Shown: piece by piece, positions 1-9,700 of the stretch
Layout of the letters: each line of letters opens with the position of its first letter
Position numbering within the stretch: position 1 is the stretch's first letter
Assembly (NCBI RefSeq): GCF_903819335.1
Contig: NZ_CAIJDE010000023.1
Span: 1 to 64,000, forward strand
Reading direction: 5' to 3'
Length of the DNA: 64,000 nucleotides
Source: Flavobacterium panici
Lineage (GTDB): Bacteria; Bacteroidota; Bacteroidia; Flavobacteriales; Flavobacteriaceae
The notes under the pieces: generated by a model
The model's input: only the letters and a program-made list of their open reading frames with translations
The model's database searches: none
Told to the model about the DNA's origin: nothing
Translations under genes and position numbers: made by a program

Positions 1-43
1 GCTGTGAGAAACAAAATAATCCATCGAGTTTTTGCAGTAATAA

Positions 44-77
44 AAAACCAAACCTTTTATGAAAAAGATTTGGTTTT
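44..77. terminator. AT-rich hairpin, probable terminator of a gene left of the window
   Basis: Arms of about 15 bases (AAAACCAAA and its complement, one mismatch) close on a short loop and end in T-rich sequence on both strands. No gene in the window uses it directly, so it most likely terminates a neighbour beyond the left edge. Confidence 0.45.
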
Positions 78-168
78 ATCATAGAAATCGAAATGACAAG
101 ATTGTGTTGATTGTTTGTGGAATTTCTAGTGCGATTCCTCGTTCCTCGGAATGACAAATAAGGTGTAA

Positions 169-204
169 AAAAATAGGTTGTCCTTTCAAGGACAACCTAT
201 TTTT
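169..204 (-). terminator. Rho-independent terminator of the M1 peptidase gene
   Basis: A perfect 17-bp inverted repeat around a 2-base centre (core TAGGTTGTCC) lies 20 bases beyond the peptidase stop codon. It is followed by a T-run on the minus strand. Confidence 0.85.
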
Positions 205-224
205 AAATTATATTCATGAAAAGT

Positions 225-2072
225 TTATTTCAAAATACCTTCAACCGCCTGAATTGTTGTTGCATGATAACCAGATTTTGCTTTTTCGAAAATTTGATTT
301 GCCCAAACTTTTCCTTCAGGTGTTTTAACCATTTCTTTATAAAGCATCATTACAGATCCGGTTCTGCTAATTCCAATTAAAAATTGTTCAATTGCAGGAT
401 AAGCAGGTTTGTATTGGTGAATTAGTGCCTGAACAAACCATTGGCGTTTAATGATGAAATTGCCGCCTTTTGTAAAGTTGAATTCACTGTCAATCGCTTC
501 CATTTCTTTTGCTGTAATATCAGCAGGAAGATGATCTATAAAGTGCTGTTTTTCTGCTGTAGTTGTGATTTTTTTGCTTAAACCTGCAACACCTGTTTCT
601 CTCCAGCTTTTTTGAATTTTATCGATAGCATCAAAATCTACTGAACTTACCGGAAGAATGTTTGAAGGAATTCCCGGTTTATAAATCCAGTCTTCTAATT
701 TGATTTTATCAGCTAATGCTTTATCGCCTTTGATAAGATTTTCGTTTAAATATTTCACGAAATCTTCTGTAGTAATTGATTTGAAAGCATGTGAATCGAA
801 ATAATTCTTAATGAACGGATCGAATTTGTCACGTCCAACAGCATTTTCGATAACTCTTAAAAAGGCATATCCTTTAACGTAAGGAATCTGGCTGATTCCG
901 TCGTCAGGGTTTCTTCCTGTCAGCGAAACTTTAAGTCTTGTATCTGGACTTGTGTTTCCGTATTCGGCTACATTATCAACCAATTCTTTGTTTGTGATAA
1001 CATTTTGCATTTCAAATTCTTTCTTTCCAAAGATTGCTTCACCAATGCGGTGTTCTACATAAGTTGTAAAACCTTCGTTTAACCAAATATCATCCCAGGT
1101 TGCATTTGTAACTAAATTTCCGCTCCAGCTGTGGCCTAATTCGTGTGCTAATAAACTAGTTAACGAACGATCTCCGGCGATAACTCCCGGAGTTAAAAAT
1201 GTTAAGTTTGGATTTTCCATTCCGCCATAAGGGAAACTTGGAGGTAAAACCAAAACATCGTAACGTCCCCAACGGTATGGACCGTAAAGTTTTTCGGCGG
1301 CCACAACCATATTTCCAAGTTCTGCAAATTCCCAAGCTGATTTTTTTAGCATTGATGGTTCTGCGTAAACTCCGGTTCTTTTATCGATTGCTTGAAATTC
1401 AATATCTCCAACGGCGATTGCCATTAAATAAGATGGAATTGCTTTGTCTTGTTTAAAAGTATAAACTCCGGTATCATTTTTCTTCTGCGGATTTACAGCG
1501 CTCATTACGGCTAATAAATCTTTAGGAACGGTAACTTTTGCATTATAGGTAAAACGAATTCCCGGTGAATCCTGACATGGAATCCAGGTTCTTGACCAAA
1601 CGCTTTCTCCCTGAGAGAAAAGGAAAGGTTTCTTTTTATCTGCAGTTTGTGCCGGTAAAAGCCATTGTAATGCAACAGCATCTTTAGTTGTGCTGTAATA
1701 GATGTTTACTTTGGTTGTATTTGGTTCAATCGTAATGTGAAGAGGTTTTCCGTGAAATTCGACATCTTTTCCAAGTTCAAATTTGGTTTCTTTTTCGTCG
1801 TCACCTAAAGTTACTTTGGTAATGTTTAGTGTGTTTTCGTCGAAAATAATCTCGTTTCCTTTGCTGATGTTGTCAATTGTCCACGAAGCCTTTCCTGAAA
1901 TTGTCTGTGTATCAAAATCAACTTTAATGTCAAGATCAAGGTGTTTAACTACAGCAAGTTCTGGTTTAGAATAACTGTGTTCATCAACAACGCTGGTTGG
2001 TTTTTCTGTTTGATCTTTTTTCTGGCAGGCTAATGCTGTAAGAAACAAGATTAGAAAGGTTAGTTTTTTCAT
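225..2072 (-). CDS. M1 family zinc aminopeptidase, lipoprotein
   Basis: Predicted zinc exopeptidase of the gluzincin M1 family (leukotriene A4 hydrolase/aminopeptidase N group), 615 aa. The zinc site is visible: HELGH at residues 310-314 with the third ligand in NEGF near residue 333. The substrate-recognition exopeptidase motif is GGMEN at 283-287. The N-terminus is a short hydrophobic segment ending in a lipobox with Cys16 (ALAC), so the protein is probably a periplasmic or outer-membrane lipoprotein that trims peptides. I start at the ATG at 2072. An upstream TTG in frame (2135) would overlap the terminator of the next operon and spoil the signal peptide. Family assignment is firm; the peptide substrate is unknown. 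Confidence 0.9.
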   Translation of the reverse strand: MKKLTFLILFLTALACQKKDQTEKPTSVVDEHSYSKPELAVVKHLDLDIKVDFDTQTISGKASWTIDNISKGNEIIFDENTLNITKVTLGDDEKETKFELGKDVEFHGKPLHITIEPNTTKVNIYYSTTKDAVALQWLLPAQTADKKKPFLFSQGESVWSRTWIPCQDSPGIRFTYNAKVTVPKDLLAVMSAVNPQKKNDTGVYTFKQDKAIPSYLMAIAVGDIEFQAIDKRTGVYAEPSMLKKSAWEFAELGNMVVAAEKLYGPYRWGRYDVLVLPPSFPYGGMENPNLTFLTPGVIAGDRSLTSLLAHELGHSWSGNLVTNATWDDIWLNEGFTTYVEHRIGEAIFGKKEFEMQNVITNKELVDNVAEYGNTSPDTRLKVSLTGRNPDDGISQIPYVKGYAFLRVIENAVGRDKFDPFIKNYFDSHAFKSITTEDFVKYLNENLIKGDKALADKIKLEDWIYKPGIPSNILPVSSVDFDAIDKIQKSWRETGVAGLSKKITTTAEKQHFIDHLPADITAKEMEAIDSEFNFTKGGNFIIKRQWFVQALIHQYKPAYPAIEQFLIGISRTGSVMMLYKEMVKTPEGKVWANQIFEKAKSGYHATTIQAVEGILK

Positions 2073-2113
2073 ATTTATGAAGTATTGAATTTTGAGGATG
2101 AAAATTAAACAAA

Positions 2114-2145
2114 AAATCCCGTTTTGAATAAACAAAACGGGATTT
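2114..2145 (-). terminator. Terminator of the pdhA-E2 operon
   Basis: 12-bp perfect stem (AAATCCCGTTTT and its complement) with an 8-base loop and a T-run on the minus strand, 22 bases after the E2 stop. It separates the PDH operon from the M1 peptidase gene. Confidence 0.85.
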
Positions 2146-2166
2146 AATTATAAAATTAACAGCTAA

Positions 2167-3807
2167 TTACGCCAGCATTGTAACTGGGCTTTCGATGTAT
2201 TGTTTTAATGTTTGTAAGAACTGAGCACCAGTTGCACCGTCAATTGTTCTGTGGTCGCAAGCTAATGATAACATCATTGTATTTCCAACTACGATTTGAC
2301 CGTTTTTAACTACTGGTTTCTCAACAATTGCACCTACAGAAAGGATTGCAGAGTTTGGCTGGTTGATAATTGAATTGAATTCAGTAATACCAAACATTCC
2401 AAGGTTAGATACTGTAAAAGTACTTCCTTCCATTTCTTGTGGTCCAAGTTTTTTGTTTTTAGCTCTTCCTGCAAGATCCCTTACAGCAGCGCCAATTTGA
2501 GATAAACTCATAGCATCTGTAAATTTCAATACAGGAACTACTAATCCGTCTTCAACTGCTACAGCAACACCAATATTTACGTGGTGGTTGATGATGATTG
2601 CATCTTCTTTCCACTGAGAATTGATTTTTGGATGCTTTTTCAATGCTAAAGCACAAGCTTTAATTACCATATCGTTGAAAGATACTTTTGTATCTGGAAC
2701 AGTATTGATTGTTGCTCTTGCACCCATTGCTTCGTCCATGCTTACTTCGATCACTAAGTTGTAGTGAGGTGCAGTAAATAATGATTCAGCAAGACGTTTT
2801 GCGATGATTTTACGCATTTGAGAATTTTTGATCTCTTCTGTATAAACTTCTCCGGCAGGAACAAATATTTTCGCAGCAGCAGGAGCAGAAGCTTCTTCTT
2901 TAGCAGCTGGTGCTGAAGCAGTAGTTTGTGCTTGTGCAGATGGAGTAAAGTTCTCGATATCGCTTTTTACGATACGTCCGTTTTCTCCAGAACCTTTAAC
3001 TTGGTTCAATTGAATTCCTTTATCAGAAGCAATTTTCTTGGCTAAAGGTGAAGCTAAAATTCTTCCTCCGTTAGAGTTGTCAGCCACAGCAGCTTCTTGT
3101 GCTTTTTCAGCAGCAGGAGCTGCTTTTGTTTCTTCTGCAGCAGGAGCACTTGCAGCGCCTCCGGCAGCATAGTTGTCAGCAATTCCAGAAATATCAGTTC
3201 CAGCTGGCCCAATGATAGCTAATAAGCTGTCAACTGGAGCAGTGTTTCCTTCTTGAATTCCGATGTATAATAATGTTCCAGCATTGAAAGACTCAAACTC
3301 CATTGTAGCTTTGTCTGTTTCAATTTCTGCTAAAATATCACCTTCAGCTACAGTATCACCCACTTTTTTCAACCAAGTTGCTACTGTACCTTCCGTCATA
3401 GTATCACTCAAACGTGGCATAGTTACTACTACAACACCTTTAGGTAATTCAGCTGCAGCTTTTGCAGGAGCAGCAGTTTCTGTTTTTGCTTCTGCAGCAG
3501 GAGCGTCCGCTTTTGGGGCTTCAGCAGCAGGAGCATCACCACCAGCTAAAAGAGCAGAAATATCTTCTCCTTCTTTACCAATGATTGCTAATAATGAATC
3601 AACCGGAGCAGTTTCTCCAGCTTGAATTCCAATATGTAAAAGAGTTCCTTCGTTAAAAGATTCGAACTCCATTGTTGCTTTGTCTGTTTCAATTTCAGCT
3701 AAGATATCTCCTTCGCTAATTTTGTCGCCTACTTTTTTTAACCAAGTCGCTACCGTTCCTTCCGTCATAGTATCGCTCAAACGAGGCATTGTTACTTTAA
3801 TCGCCAT
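2167..3807 (-). CDS. pdhC: Pyruvate dehydrogenase E2, dihydrolipoamide acetyltransferase
   Basis: Acetyl-transfer core subunit of the pyruvate dehydrogenase complex, 546 aa. Two nearly identical lipoyl domains (about residues 1-80 and 126-205) each carry the lipoylation motif ETDKATMEFE, with lysines at 43 and 166. Ala/Pro/Glu-rich flexible linkers follow. A peripheral subunit-binding domain lies near 248-288 (ILASPLAKKIA), and the catalytic domain ends in the active-site motif DHRTIDG. The start codon is 4 bases after the pdhA stop, so the two are cotranscribed and probably translationally coupled. No E1-beta or E3 gene is in the window, so the complex must be completed from elsewhere. The alternative, a 2-oxoglutarate or branched-chain E2, is less likely because of the pdhA partner. 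Confidence 0.93.
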   Translation of the reverse strand: MAIKVTMPRLSDTMTEGTVATWLKKVGDKISEGDILAEIETDKATMEFESFNEGTLLHIGIQAGETAPVDSLLAIIGKEGEDISALLAGGDAPAAEAPKADAPAAEAKTETAAPAKAAAELPKGVVVVTMPRLSDTMTEGTVATWLKKVGDTVAEGDILAEIETDKATMEFESFNAGTLLYIGIQEGNTAPVDSLLAIIGPAGTDISGIADNYAAGGAASAPAAEETKAAPAAEKAQEAAVADNSNGGRILASPLAKKIASDKGIQLNQVKGSGENGRIVKSDIENFTPSAQAQTTASAPAAKEEASAPAAAKIFVPAGEVYTEEIKNSQMRKIIAKRLAESLFTAPHYNLVIEVSMDEAMGARATINTVPDTKVSFNDMVIKACALALKKHPKINSQWKEDAIIINHHVNIGVAVAVEDGLVVPVLKFTDAMSLSQIGAAVRDLAGRAKNKKLGPQEMEGSTFTVSNLGMFGITEFNSIINQPNSAILSVGAIVEKPVVKNGQIVVGNTMMLSLACDHRTIDGATGAQFLQTLKQYIESPVTMLA

Positions 3808-3811
3808 GATG

Positions 3812-4810
3812 TTATAGTTTATGAGGTGTAAATGGATAGTCTTCTTGTGCGTATACTACATCGTATAATTGTTGTAAGTCTGGATATGGAGATTCTTCAG
3901 CAAATTTCTGACATTCCTCAACCAAGTCTTTAACTCTTTGGTCAATTACTTCAATTTCTTCTTCTGTAGCATATTTTTGATCCAAGATTACATCAAGAAC
4001 TTGTGTAATTGGGTCAATTTTTTTGTACTCTTCAACCTCTTCTTTAGAACGGTATAATTGTGCATCAGACATAGAGTGTCCTCTGTAACGGTACGTTTTC
4101 ATTTCAAGGAAAGTTGGTCCGTCTCCGCGACGTGCTCTTTCGATAGCTTCGTGCATTGCTTCGGCAACTTTTACAGGGTTCATTCCGTCAACAGGTCCGC
4201 AAGGCATTTCATAACCTAAACCTAATTTCCAGATATCAGTGTGGTTTGCAGTTCTTTCTACAGAAGTTCCCATTGCATAACCGTTGTTTTCAACGATAAA
4301 TACAACTGGTAATTTCCATAACATAGCCATGTTGAAAGCTTCGTGTAAAGAACCTTGTCTCGCAGCTCCGTCACCAAAGTAAGTCATAGTAACTCCGCCA
4401 GTATTGAAATATTTATCAGCGAAAGCTAAACCTGCACCAACAGGAATTTGACCACCAACGATTCCGTGACCTCCGTAAAAACGGTGTTCTTTAGAAAAGA
4501 TGTGCATTGAACCTCCCATGCCTTTAGAAGTTCCTGTAACTTTTCCTAAAAGTTCTGCCATTACGTTTCTAGGATCAACTCCCATACCAATAGGCTGAAC
4601 GTGATTTCTGTATGCAGTAATCATTTTGTCTTTAGTCAGGTCCATAGCGTGCAGAGCGCCCGCTAATACAGCTTCCTGACCATTATATAGGTGTAAAAAA
4701 CCTCTAACTTTTTGTTGAATGTATAATGCTGCAAGTTTGTCTTCAAACTTTCTCCAAAGCAGCATGTCTTCGTACCACTTTAAATATACCTCTTTTGTAA
4801 CTTCTTTCAT
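3812..4810 (-). CDS. pdhA: Pyruvate dehydrogenase E1 component, alpha subunit
   Basis: Thiamine-diphosphate-dependent decarboxylase subunit, 332 aa, which feeds acetyl groups to E2. The ThDP/Mg motif starts at GDG (146-148) and ends at the NN pair near 175-176. The phosphorylation-loop region YRGHS is also present. The start is set at the ATG at 4810 (MKEVTKEVY). The reading frame stays open to a TTG at 4912, but that TTG is part of a good promoter -7 element (4910-4917), so the longer form cannot be translated from that promoter. First gene of a two-gene operon with E2. This is the split alpha/beta type of E1, and the beta subunit is not here. Confidence 0.93.
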   Translation of the reverse strand: MKEVTKEVYLKWYEDMLLWRKFEDKLAALYIQQKVRGFLHLYNGQEAVLAGALHAMDLTKDKMITAYRNHVQPIGMGVDPRNVMAELLGKVTGTSKGMGGSMHIFSKEHRFYGGHGIVGGQIPVGAGLAFADKYFNTGGVTMTYFGDGAARQGSLHEAFNMAMLWKLPVVFIVENNGYAMGTSVERTANHTDIWKLGLGYEMPCGPVDGMNPVKVAEAMHEAIERARRGDGPTFLEMKTYRYRGHSMSDAQLYRSKEEVEEYKKIDPITQVLDVILDQKYATEEEIEVIDQRVKDLVEECQKFAEESPYPDLQQLYDVVYAQEDYPFTPHKL

Positions 4811-4909
4811 CTGAATTCTTTCTTTTGCTAAAGTTGTTTGTGTTATCAATTGTTGCCTGTAACGCAAAATAGTTTCCTCCCACAAATTTGCGCCCGAAAG
4901 GTCGGGATG

Positions 4910-4917
4910 CAAAAATA
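4910..4917 (-). promoter_or_regulatory. Bacteroidota-type -7 promoter element for pdhA-E2
   Basis: On the minus strand the octamer is TATTTTTG, an exact match to the Bacteroidota -7 consensus TAnnTTTG. It lies about 100 bases upstream of the pdhA ATG and 50 bases beyond the cdd stop. The -33 region is weak (TTAG). Confidence 0.5.
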
Positions 4918-4967
4918 AGACATTCCGTTTAAGAACTAAAATTTAAAAGGTCTTTTTTGGCTTTTTT

Positions 4968-5450
4968 TTACAAGAACTTTTTATCAAACATAAAAGGAAG
5001 CAGATTTTTTAGGGATGCCGATTTGTAAACTTCGCCAATTTCGCCCATAAAATAAATTTCAATAGGGGTGTCTTGTTTGATTTCATATTCTGCAATCGAC
5101 TGACGGCAAGAACCGCACGGTGGAATTGGAGCCTGAGTTTGATTTGTATCTGAAGCGGCAGTAATTGCCATTTTTAAAATTTTAGCTTCGGGATATGCGC
5201 TTCCCGCATAAAAAATTGCTGTTCTTTCTGCACATAATCCTGACGGATATGCGGCGTTTTCCTGATTAGATCCTAAAATTACTTTACCATTATCAAGAAG
5301 TAAGGCGGCTCCAACTCTAAATTGTGAATAAGGAGCGTACGCTTTTTTACGAATTTCGATAGCCTGATTCATTAAATCTTGTACATCTTGAGAAAGCTCA
5401 TTGATGTTATCGTAAATAGTGAACGATGATGTAATGCTAATTTCTTTCAT
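4968..5450 (-). CDS. cdd: Cytidine deaminase
   Basis: Hydrolytic deamination of cytidine/deoxycytidine to (deoxy)uridine in pyrimidine salvage; cytosolic. The 160-aa length fits the homotetrameric type. Zinc ligands and the catalytic base are visible as CAE (Cys73, Glu75) and PCGSC (Cys112, Cys115). The N-terminal part (YSQFRVGAAL) is the substrate-binding loop of the family. It lies upstream of the pdhA operon on the same strand, but a promoter separates them, so it is probably a single transcription unit. Confidence 0.95.
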   Translation of the reverse strand: MKEISITSSFTIYDNINELSQDVQDLMNQAIEIRKKAYAPYSQFRVGAALLLDNGKVILGSNQENAAYPSGLCAERTAIFYAGSAYPEAKILKMAITAASDTNQTQAPIPPCGSCRQSIAEYEIKQDTPIEIYFMGEIGEVYKSASLKNLLPFMFDKKFL

Positions 5451-5468
5451 TGTTTTTATGGGAAAAAA

Positions 5469-5502
5469 AATCCAAATTCCTAAAAAGTTAGAAATTTGGA
5501 TT
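5469..5502 (-). terminator. Terminator of porU-porV
   Basis: 10-bp stem (AATCCAAATT and its complement), 14-base loop and an eight-base T-run on the minus strand, just after the porV stop. Confidence 0.7.
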
Positions 5503-5526
5503 GTAATTGTTTTTTATATCGTTTGT

Positions 5527-6732
5527 TTAATAAACTTCGTATTTATCGCCAAAGTTAAAAGTTAAAGAGAAACGAAGTGTGTTTTCTAAAGGATTTTTAA
5601 CTTTTGATGCTGAAAATAAATACGAAACATCAACTTTTATAATATTGTATTTAAAACCTGCTCCTAAAGAGAAGAATTGTCTTGCACCTTTTTCAGGGCT
5701 TTCGTGATAATACCCTAATCGCATTGCAAACGAATCCTGATACATATATTCTGCTGCTGCGCTATACGTTATTTCTTTAACTTCTTCGCTAAAACCTCCC
5801 GGAGCATCTCCAAATGATTTGAAAATTCCTTCAACCCAGCCAGTGTCTTTGTATTTGTTATAGCTAATTGCGTTTGCTTCAGTTTGAGAAATATCATCCG
5901 GATCTGTAAAATCTCCGTCTCCGTTTGCGTCAAATGGTGTTCCTGGTCCCGGAGGAGTTGGAACTAATAGTTTAGTAAATTCAGCACTAACGCTAACTTT
6001 GTTATAGTCATCTAAAATAAAATCAAAACCTCCTCCTAATCTTAAATTAGCCGGTAAAAAGTTTGAGCTTAAATCGTCATTATCGTAGCTAATTTTTGGA
6101 CCTAAGTTTTGAACGTTGAAACCTGCTCTCCATCTTCCATTAAAATCGCTGTATACAATTTCTTCTGATTGATAAAAACCAGCTACATCTACAGCAAATG
6201 AACTTGCTGCCGAAGCGTCAACTTCACCGGAAGGGATTTTTAAATTTGATCTTATATATCTACCCGCAACTGCCATCGAGAAAGTCTCGCTCAATTTTAG
6301 AGAGTAGGACCCGTCTAATGCAAATTCATTAGGGCTTACTTCTCGGGTAGCTTCATTTGGGTCTCCGGTTTCTCTTAGTTCAATTCCTCCAAAACCAAAA
6401 TAACGAAAACTTGCTCCAAAAGCACTTTTATCATTGATTTTGTTGTAGTAGGTTAATTGACCAAGCGAAATATCGTTGGCAAGATCCGTTAAATACGGAG
6501 TGTAACTTATTGAAAGTCCCTGTGCATCTTCTGCGAAAGCATATTTTGCAGGATTCCATTGTTGTGAAAAAACATCTGAAGAAGTGGCAACTCCCTGATC
6601 TGCTAAACCGGCTGCTCTTGCATCGGCTGCGACTAATAAAAAGGGAACTCCGGTTGTAATAGGTTCAATGTTTTGGGCTTTGGCGAAGGAAATTACTAAT
6701 AAACAAATTAATAAAAGTGATATTTTTCTCAT
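5527..6732 (-). CDS. porV: Type IX secretion outer membrane protein PorV
   Basis: Outer-membrane beta-barrel of the FadL-like PorV/LptO family, 401 aa. It shuttles type IX secretion cargo to the PorU sortase at the cell surface. A signal peptide (about residues 1-19, ending AKAQ) is followed by the family start (GVPFLLVAADARAAGLAD). Repeated amphipathic strands continue to a terminal aromatic/Tyr-ended strand. It lies 41 bases downstream of porU on the same strand and shares its terminator. The porV-porU-gldJ arrangement is as known for Flavobacterium johnsoniae. An insertion rich in Asp/Gly (about residues 262-285) looks like a calcium-binding-type loop. Confidence 0.93.
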   Translation of the reverse strand: MRKISLLLICLLVISFAKAQNIEPITTGVPFLLVAADARAAGLADQGVATSSDVFSQQWNPAKYAFAEDAQGLSISYTPYLTDLANDISLGQLTYYNKINDKSAFGASFRYFGFGGIELRETGDPNEATREVSPNEFALDGSYSLKLSETFSMAVAGRYIRSNLKIPSGEVDASAASSFAVDVAGFYQSEEIVYSDFNGRWRAGFNVQNLGPKISYDNDDLSSNFLPANLRLGGGFDFILDDYNKVSVSAEFTKLLVPTPPGPGTPFDANGDGDFTDPDDISQTEANAISYNKYKDTGWVEGIFKSFGDAPGGFSEEVKEITYSAAAEYMYQDSFAMRLGYYHESPEKGARQFFSLGAGFKYNIIKVDVSYLFSASKVKNPLENTLRFSLTFNFGDKYEVY

Positions 6733-6773
6733 TTTTGGGAATAATGGTATTTATGTTACAAATATATATAATA

Positions 6774-9700
6774 TTATAGAATGACAAGTTTTTCGTATTT
6801 TTCTGCTTTTTTATTTGTTAAGTTCGATTTTACAGTCAGTTTGTAAATGTAAACTCCTTTTCCAATTCGGTCGCCAAAATCATCTTTCCCATCCCATGTT
6901 ATTTCCCTTGATAAAAAGCCTTCAGTCGTAATGATCTGGTTTTTTGTCCAAACCACTTTACCTGTAATTGTCATAACCTGAACCTGAACATCTAAAGGTT
7001 CATATGGCCTGTTATGTGAAAACCAAAATTGTGTGTATGTTGAAAAAGGATTAGGATAATTGAGCACGTGTGTCAATTTTAATTCTTCGTCACCAACCAC
7101 AACAAATTGTATTTCGCTTGTTACGGGATTGTTATAAACATCCCATGCCGTAAAACTAATGGTATGCAATCCGGCAGATAAATTTCGTAACGGAAAACGT
7201 AAATTTCCATTTGTATAATCATCTAATTTTGTCTGATAATAATCATTCAAAATATACGGGTTGCTTACGTCTCCATCCAGAACTGCTATGATGTCATGAC
7301 CAATTCCGCTAGCTGTATTTATACCATTTTCATCTTCTAAAAACGCTAAAAGAAAAGGCGATGCATTTGTAATTCCGCCTGATACAAAAGTTTCATCGTT
7401 CATATATAACTTAACTTTTGGACTTATATTGTCCTGAGGTGCATTTTCATTTATTCCTCCAATTTTTATGACATTATTATAGCCCGATTGATTCTCAAGT
7501 GCTTGGCTTTTTTTAGCATAAAAACTAATTCGGCCATTGTCAACAGGAATGCGAATATCTCTTGGTACAACAAAGCTAAACTCAAACTGGCCGTTGGTTA
7601 CAGAGGCATTCCCTCTAAATATGGTTTCTCCAAGAGTTTTAAATGACATTGCAGGGCTATATCCATCATTATTTAAGGTCGAAGCCGTAATCATTTTGTC
7701 GAAAATAGCTGTGGCAAGTTCTCCGTTATAATTGCTTAAAAGTACATTGTTTTCATCTGTAATTTCACCCGAAATTTTAATTTTTGATAAGGATTTAAAG
7801 TCAGGAATTGGCTGAGAAATCACAATATCGTTTACTTTCGTTAAATTAATTCGCGGTTTTGGAATCGCTAACATCAAAGCCGGATCTCCTATATATACTA
7901 CAACATTACTTGAAGAACTTGGGTTTTCATTTTTTGAAATTCGAAGCGACTCTGCAATACTATTATATTGATTTGAGCCGTATGAAAGCAGATTTTTGCT
8001 TAAACTGTCATTGAAATTTTCAGCATTAAACTGTCCGATAGTCCGAATTGTTGTCAGCATCGAAATTGCTCCTCCCTTTGGGTTCCAAAAAGTATATTCG
8101 CCGGCAGTTGGTCGGGTAGGGTCGTCAAATCGGGAAAATTCGCAGGTAATAGTTATAAATAAAGGATATTTATATTGATTGTTCAGGTTTTGCCCGTCTG
8201 ATTTTTCCCAAATTCTTTCACCTGCTAATCCGTCTTCACCTCCATGGCCTAAATAATTAAAGACTAATGCACCTTTTTCAAAAGCATTAAAAATATCTGT
8301 TCTCGCTTTTGGATATCTTGATCCGCCCGCAGAAGCTTCTTGAGTATAAGCATCTAAAAATATTTTGTCGATATTTAAAAATGGTTTTTCAACAGCAATT
8401 AAATCAGCTAAGGTATTTTGACGTGATTGTAATGAAGCGTCAGAACTTTGATCAGCATCATCACTGATTAAAACAAAATTATTTCTCCAGTTTCCGTATG
8501 ATTTTGTATCGTAATATTCTAAAACTTTATTAACCATTTCCTGTGCTTGCGCATTGTCTGATACTAACATTCGGCCAACAGCAATGTCGATTCCTCCAAA
8601 AGGATAAGCCACAATTCCTTCATTAGCATCCATAAGTCCGAAAAAGTCATCAGAGGCAAAAGACGCTTCGCCAGTTGTGTTACTGCTTAAGGATTGATAT
8701 ATAGGTACAATATTAGTGTTGTTCGAAATTCGGTCTTTATAATCGTAAGAAGCATCACCAAATAAGTTTACATATTTTATTCTTTTATCTGGAGAAGAAG
8801 CGTTGTCATATATATAACGTATACAATTTCTAATGCCTGCAATGTCTTGTTTTCCCGATGAAAATTCCTGATAGATATCTTCTAATGCAATAACCTTTAC
8901 AATTAAATTAGAATTAGTTCGATGAAAATTAGCCAGTCTCTCGGCTTGTGATGCTAAAGATCTTGGGGTTATAATGGCATAATCAATATCCTGAAAACTA
9001 TTCTGATTGTTTTTTAAGAGTGTTCCTTTTAAATTTTGATTGGCAATTTTTGACTGGCTTTCTTTTAAAGGAGTATAATAATCAGCAGGGTCAATGGCGA
9101 TGTAATTTCTAATTTCACCCAGATTAGCTTTAAAACTAAAAGAGGCTTGATTTGCATTTTCAACTTTTGATACATTATATAGGTCTGTAATATCCCAAAT
9201 TTGAGAAATTCCCGAAGCACTTCCTATTGTATAATTTACAATTCCCGCGGTTGAACCTGCTAAATTGTACTGAAATTTAAATTGTTTGCCTGTTCCTAAA
9301 AGTCTTCTTTTGGCAATTAGATTAATGTAATCTAAATATCCTTTTGAGCCTGGTACACCATTATTATTATAGGTAAGTTTTATTTTTACACTTTCGGCAC
9401 CTGTAAATGTTGTGTTTGCAGGAGTTTTGCTGGTTAAATACTTAATTTCTGAACTAGCTGTTAAGCTTGCAAAATTTAGCGTTGCGATATTTTGTCCGTT
9501 TGCAGCAACAACAAATGAAGTTGGCGTAAAAGCGGCTGAAGCGGCGTTTAATTCAATTTTTACTGGTACAGTTGCATCCAGATTAGGGAAATTAAAAGTA
9601 AATTCCTGTTCCTGATTAATGTCGAATGATTCACCAAGCCATTGACGCCCCAAATGTACAATGTTGGTTTGGTCAACTTCGTGATATTGATAGTCATCAA

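Noticed and set aside
3263-3625. 120-aa reading frame opposite the E2 gene
   Set aside because: It is antisense to the lipoyl domain and Ala/Pro linker; its Ala/Ser-rich composition is a mirror of that linker. No independent start context or family.
4811-4912. N-terminal extension of PdhA
   Set aside because: Would start at a TTG that is part of the promoter -7 box, and the extra residues are not like other E1-alpha proteins.
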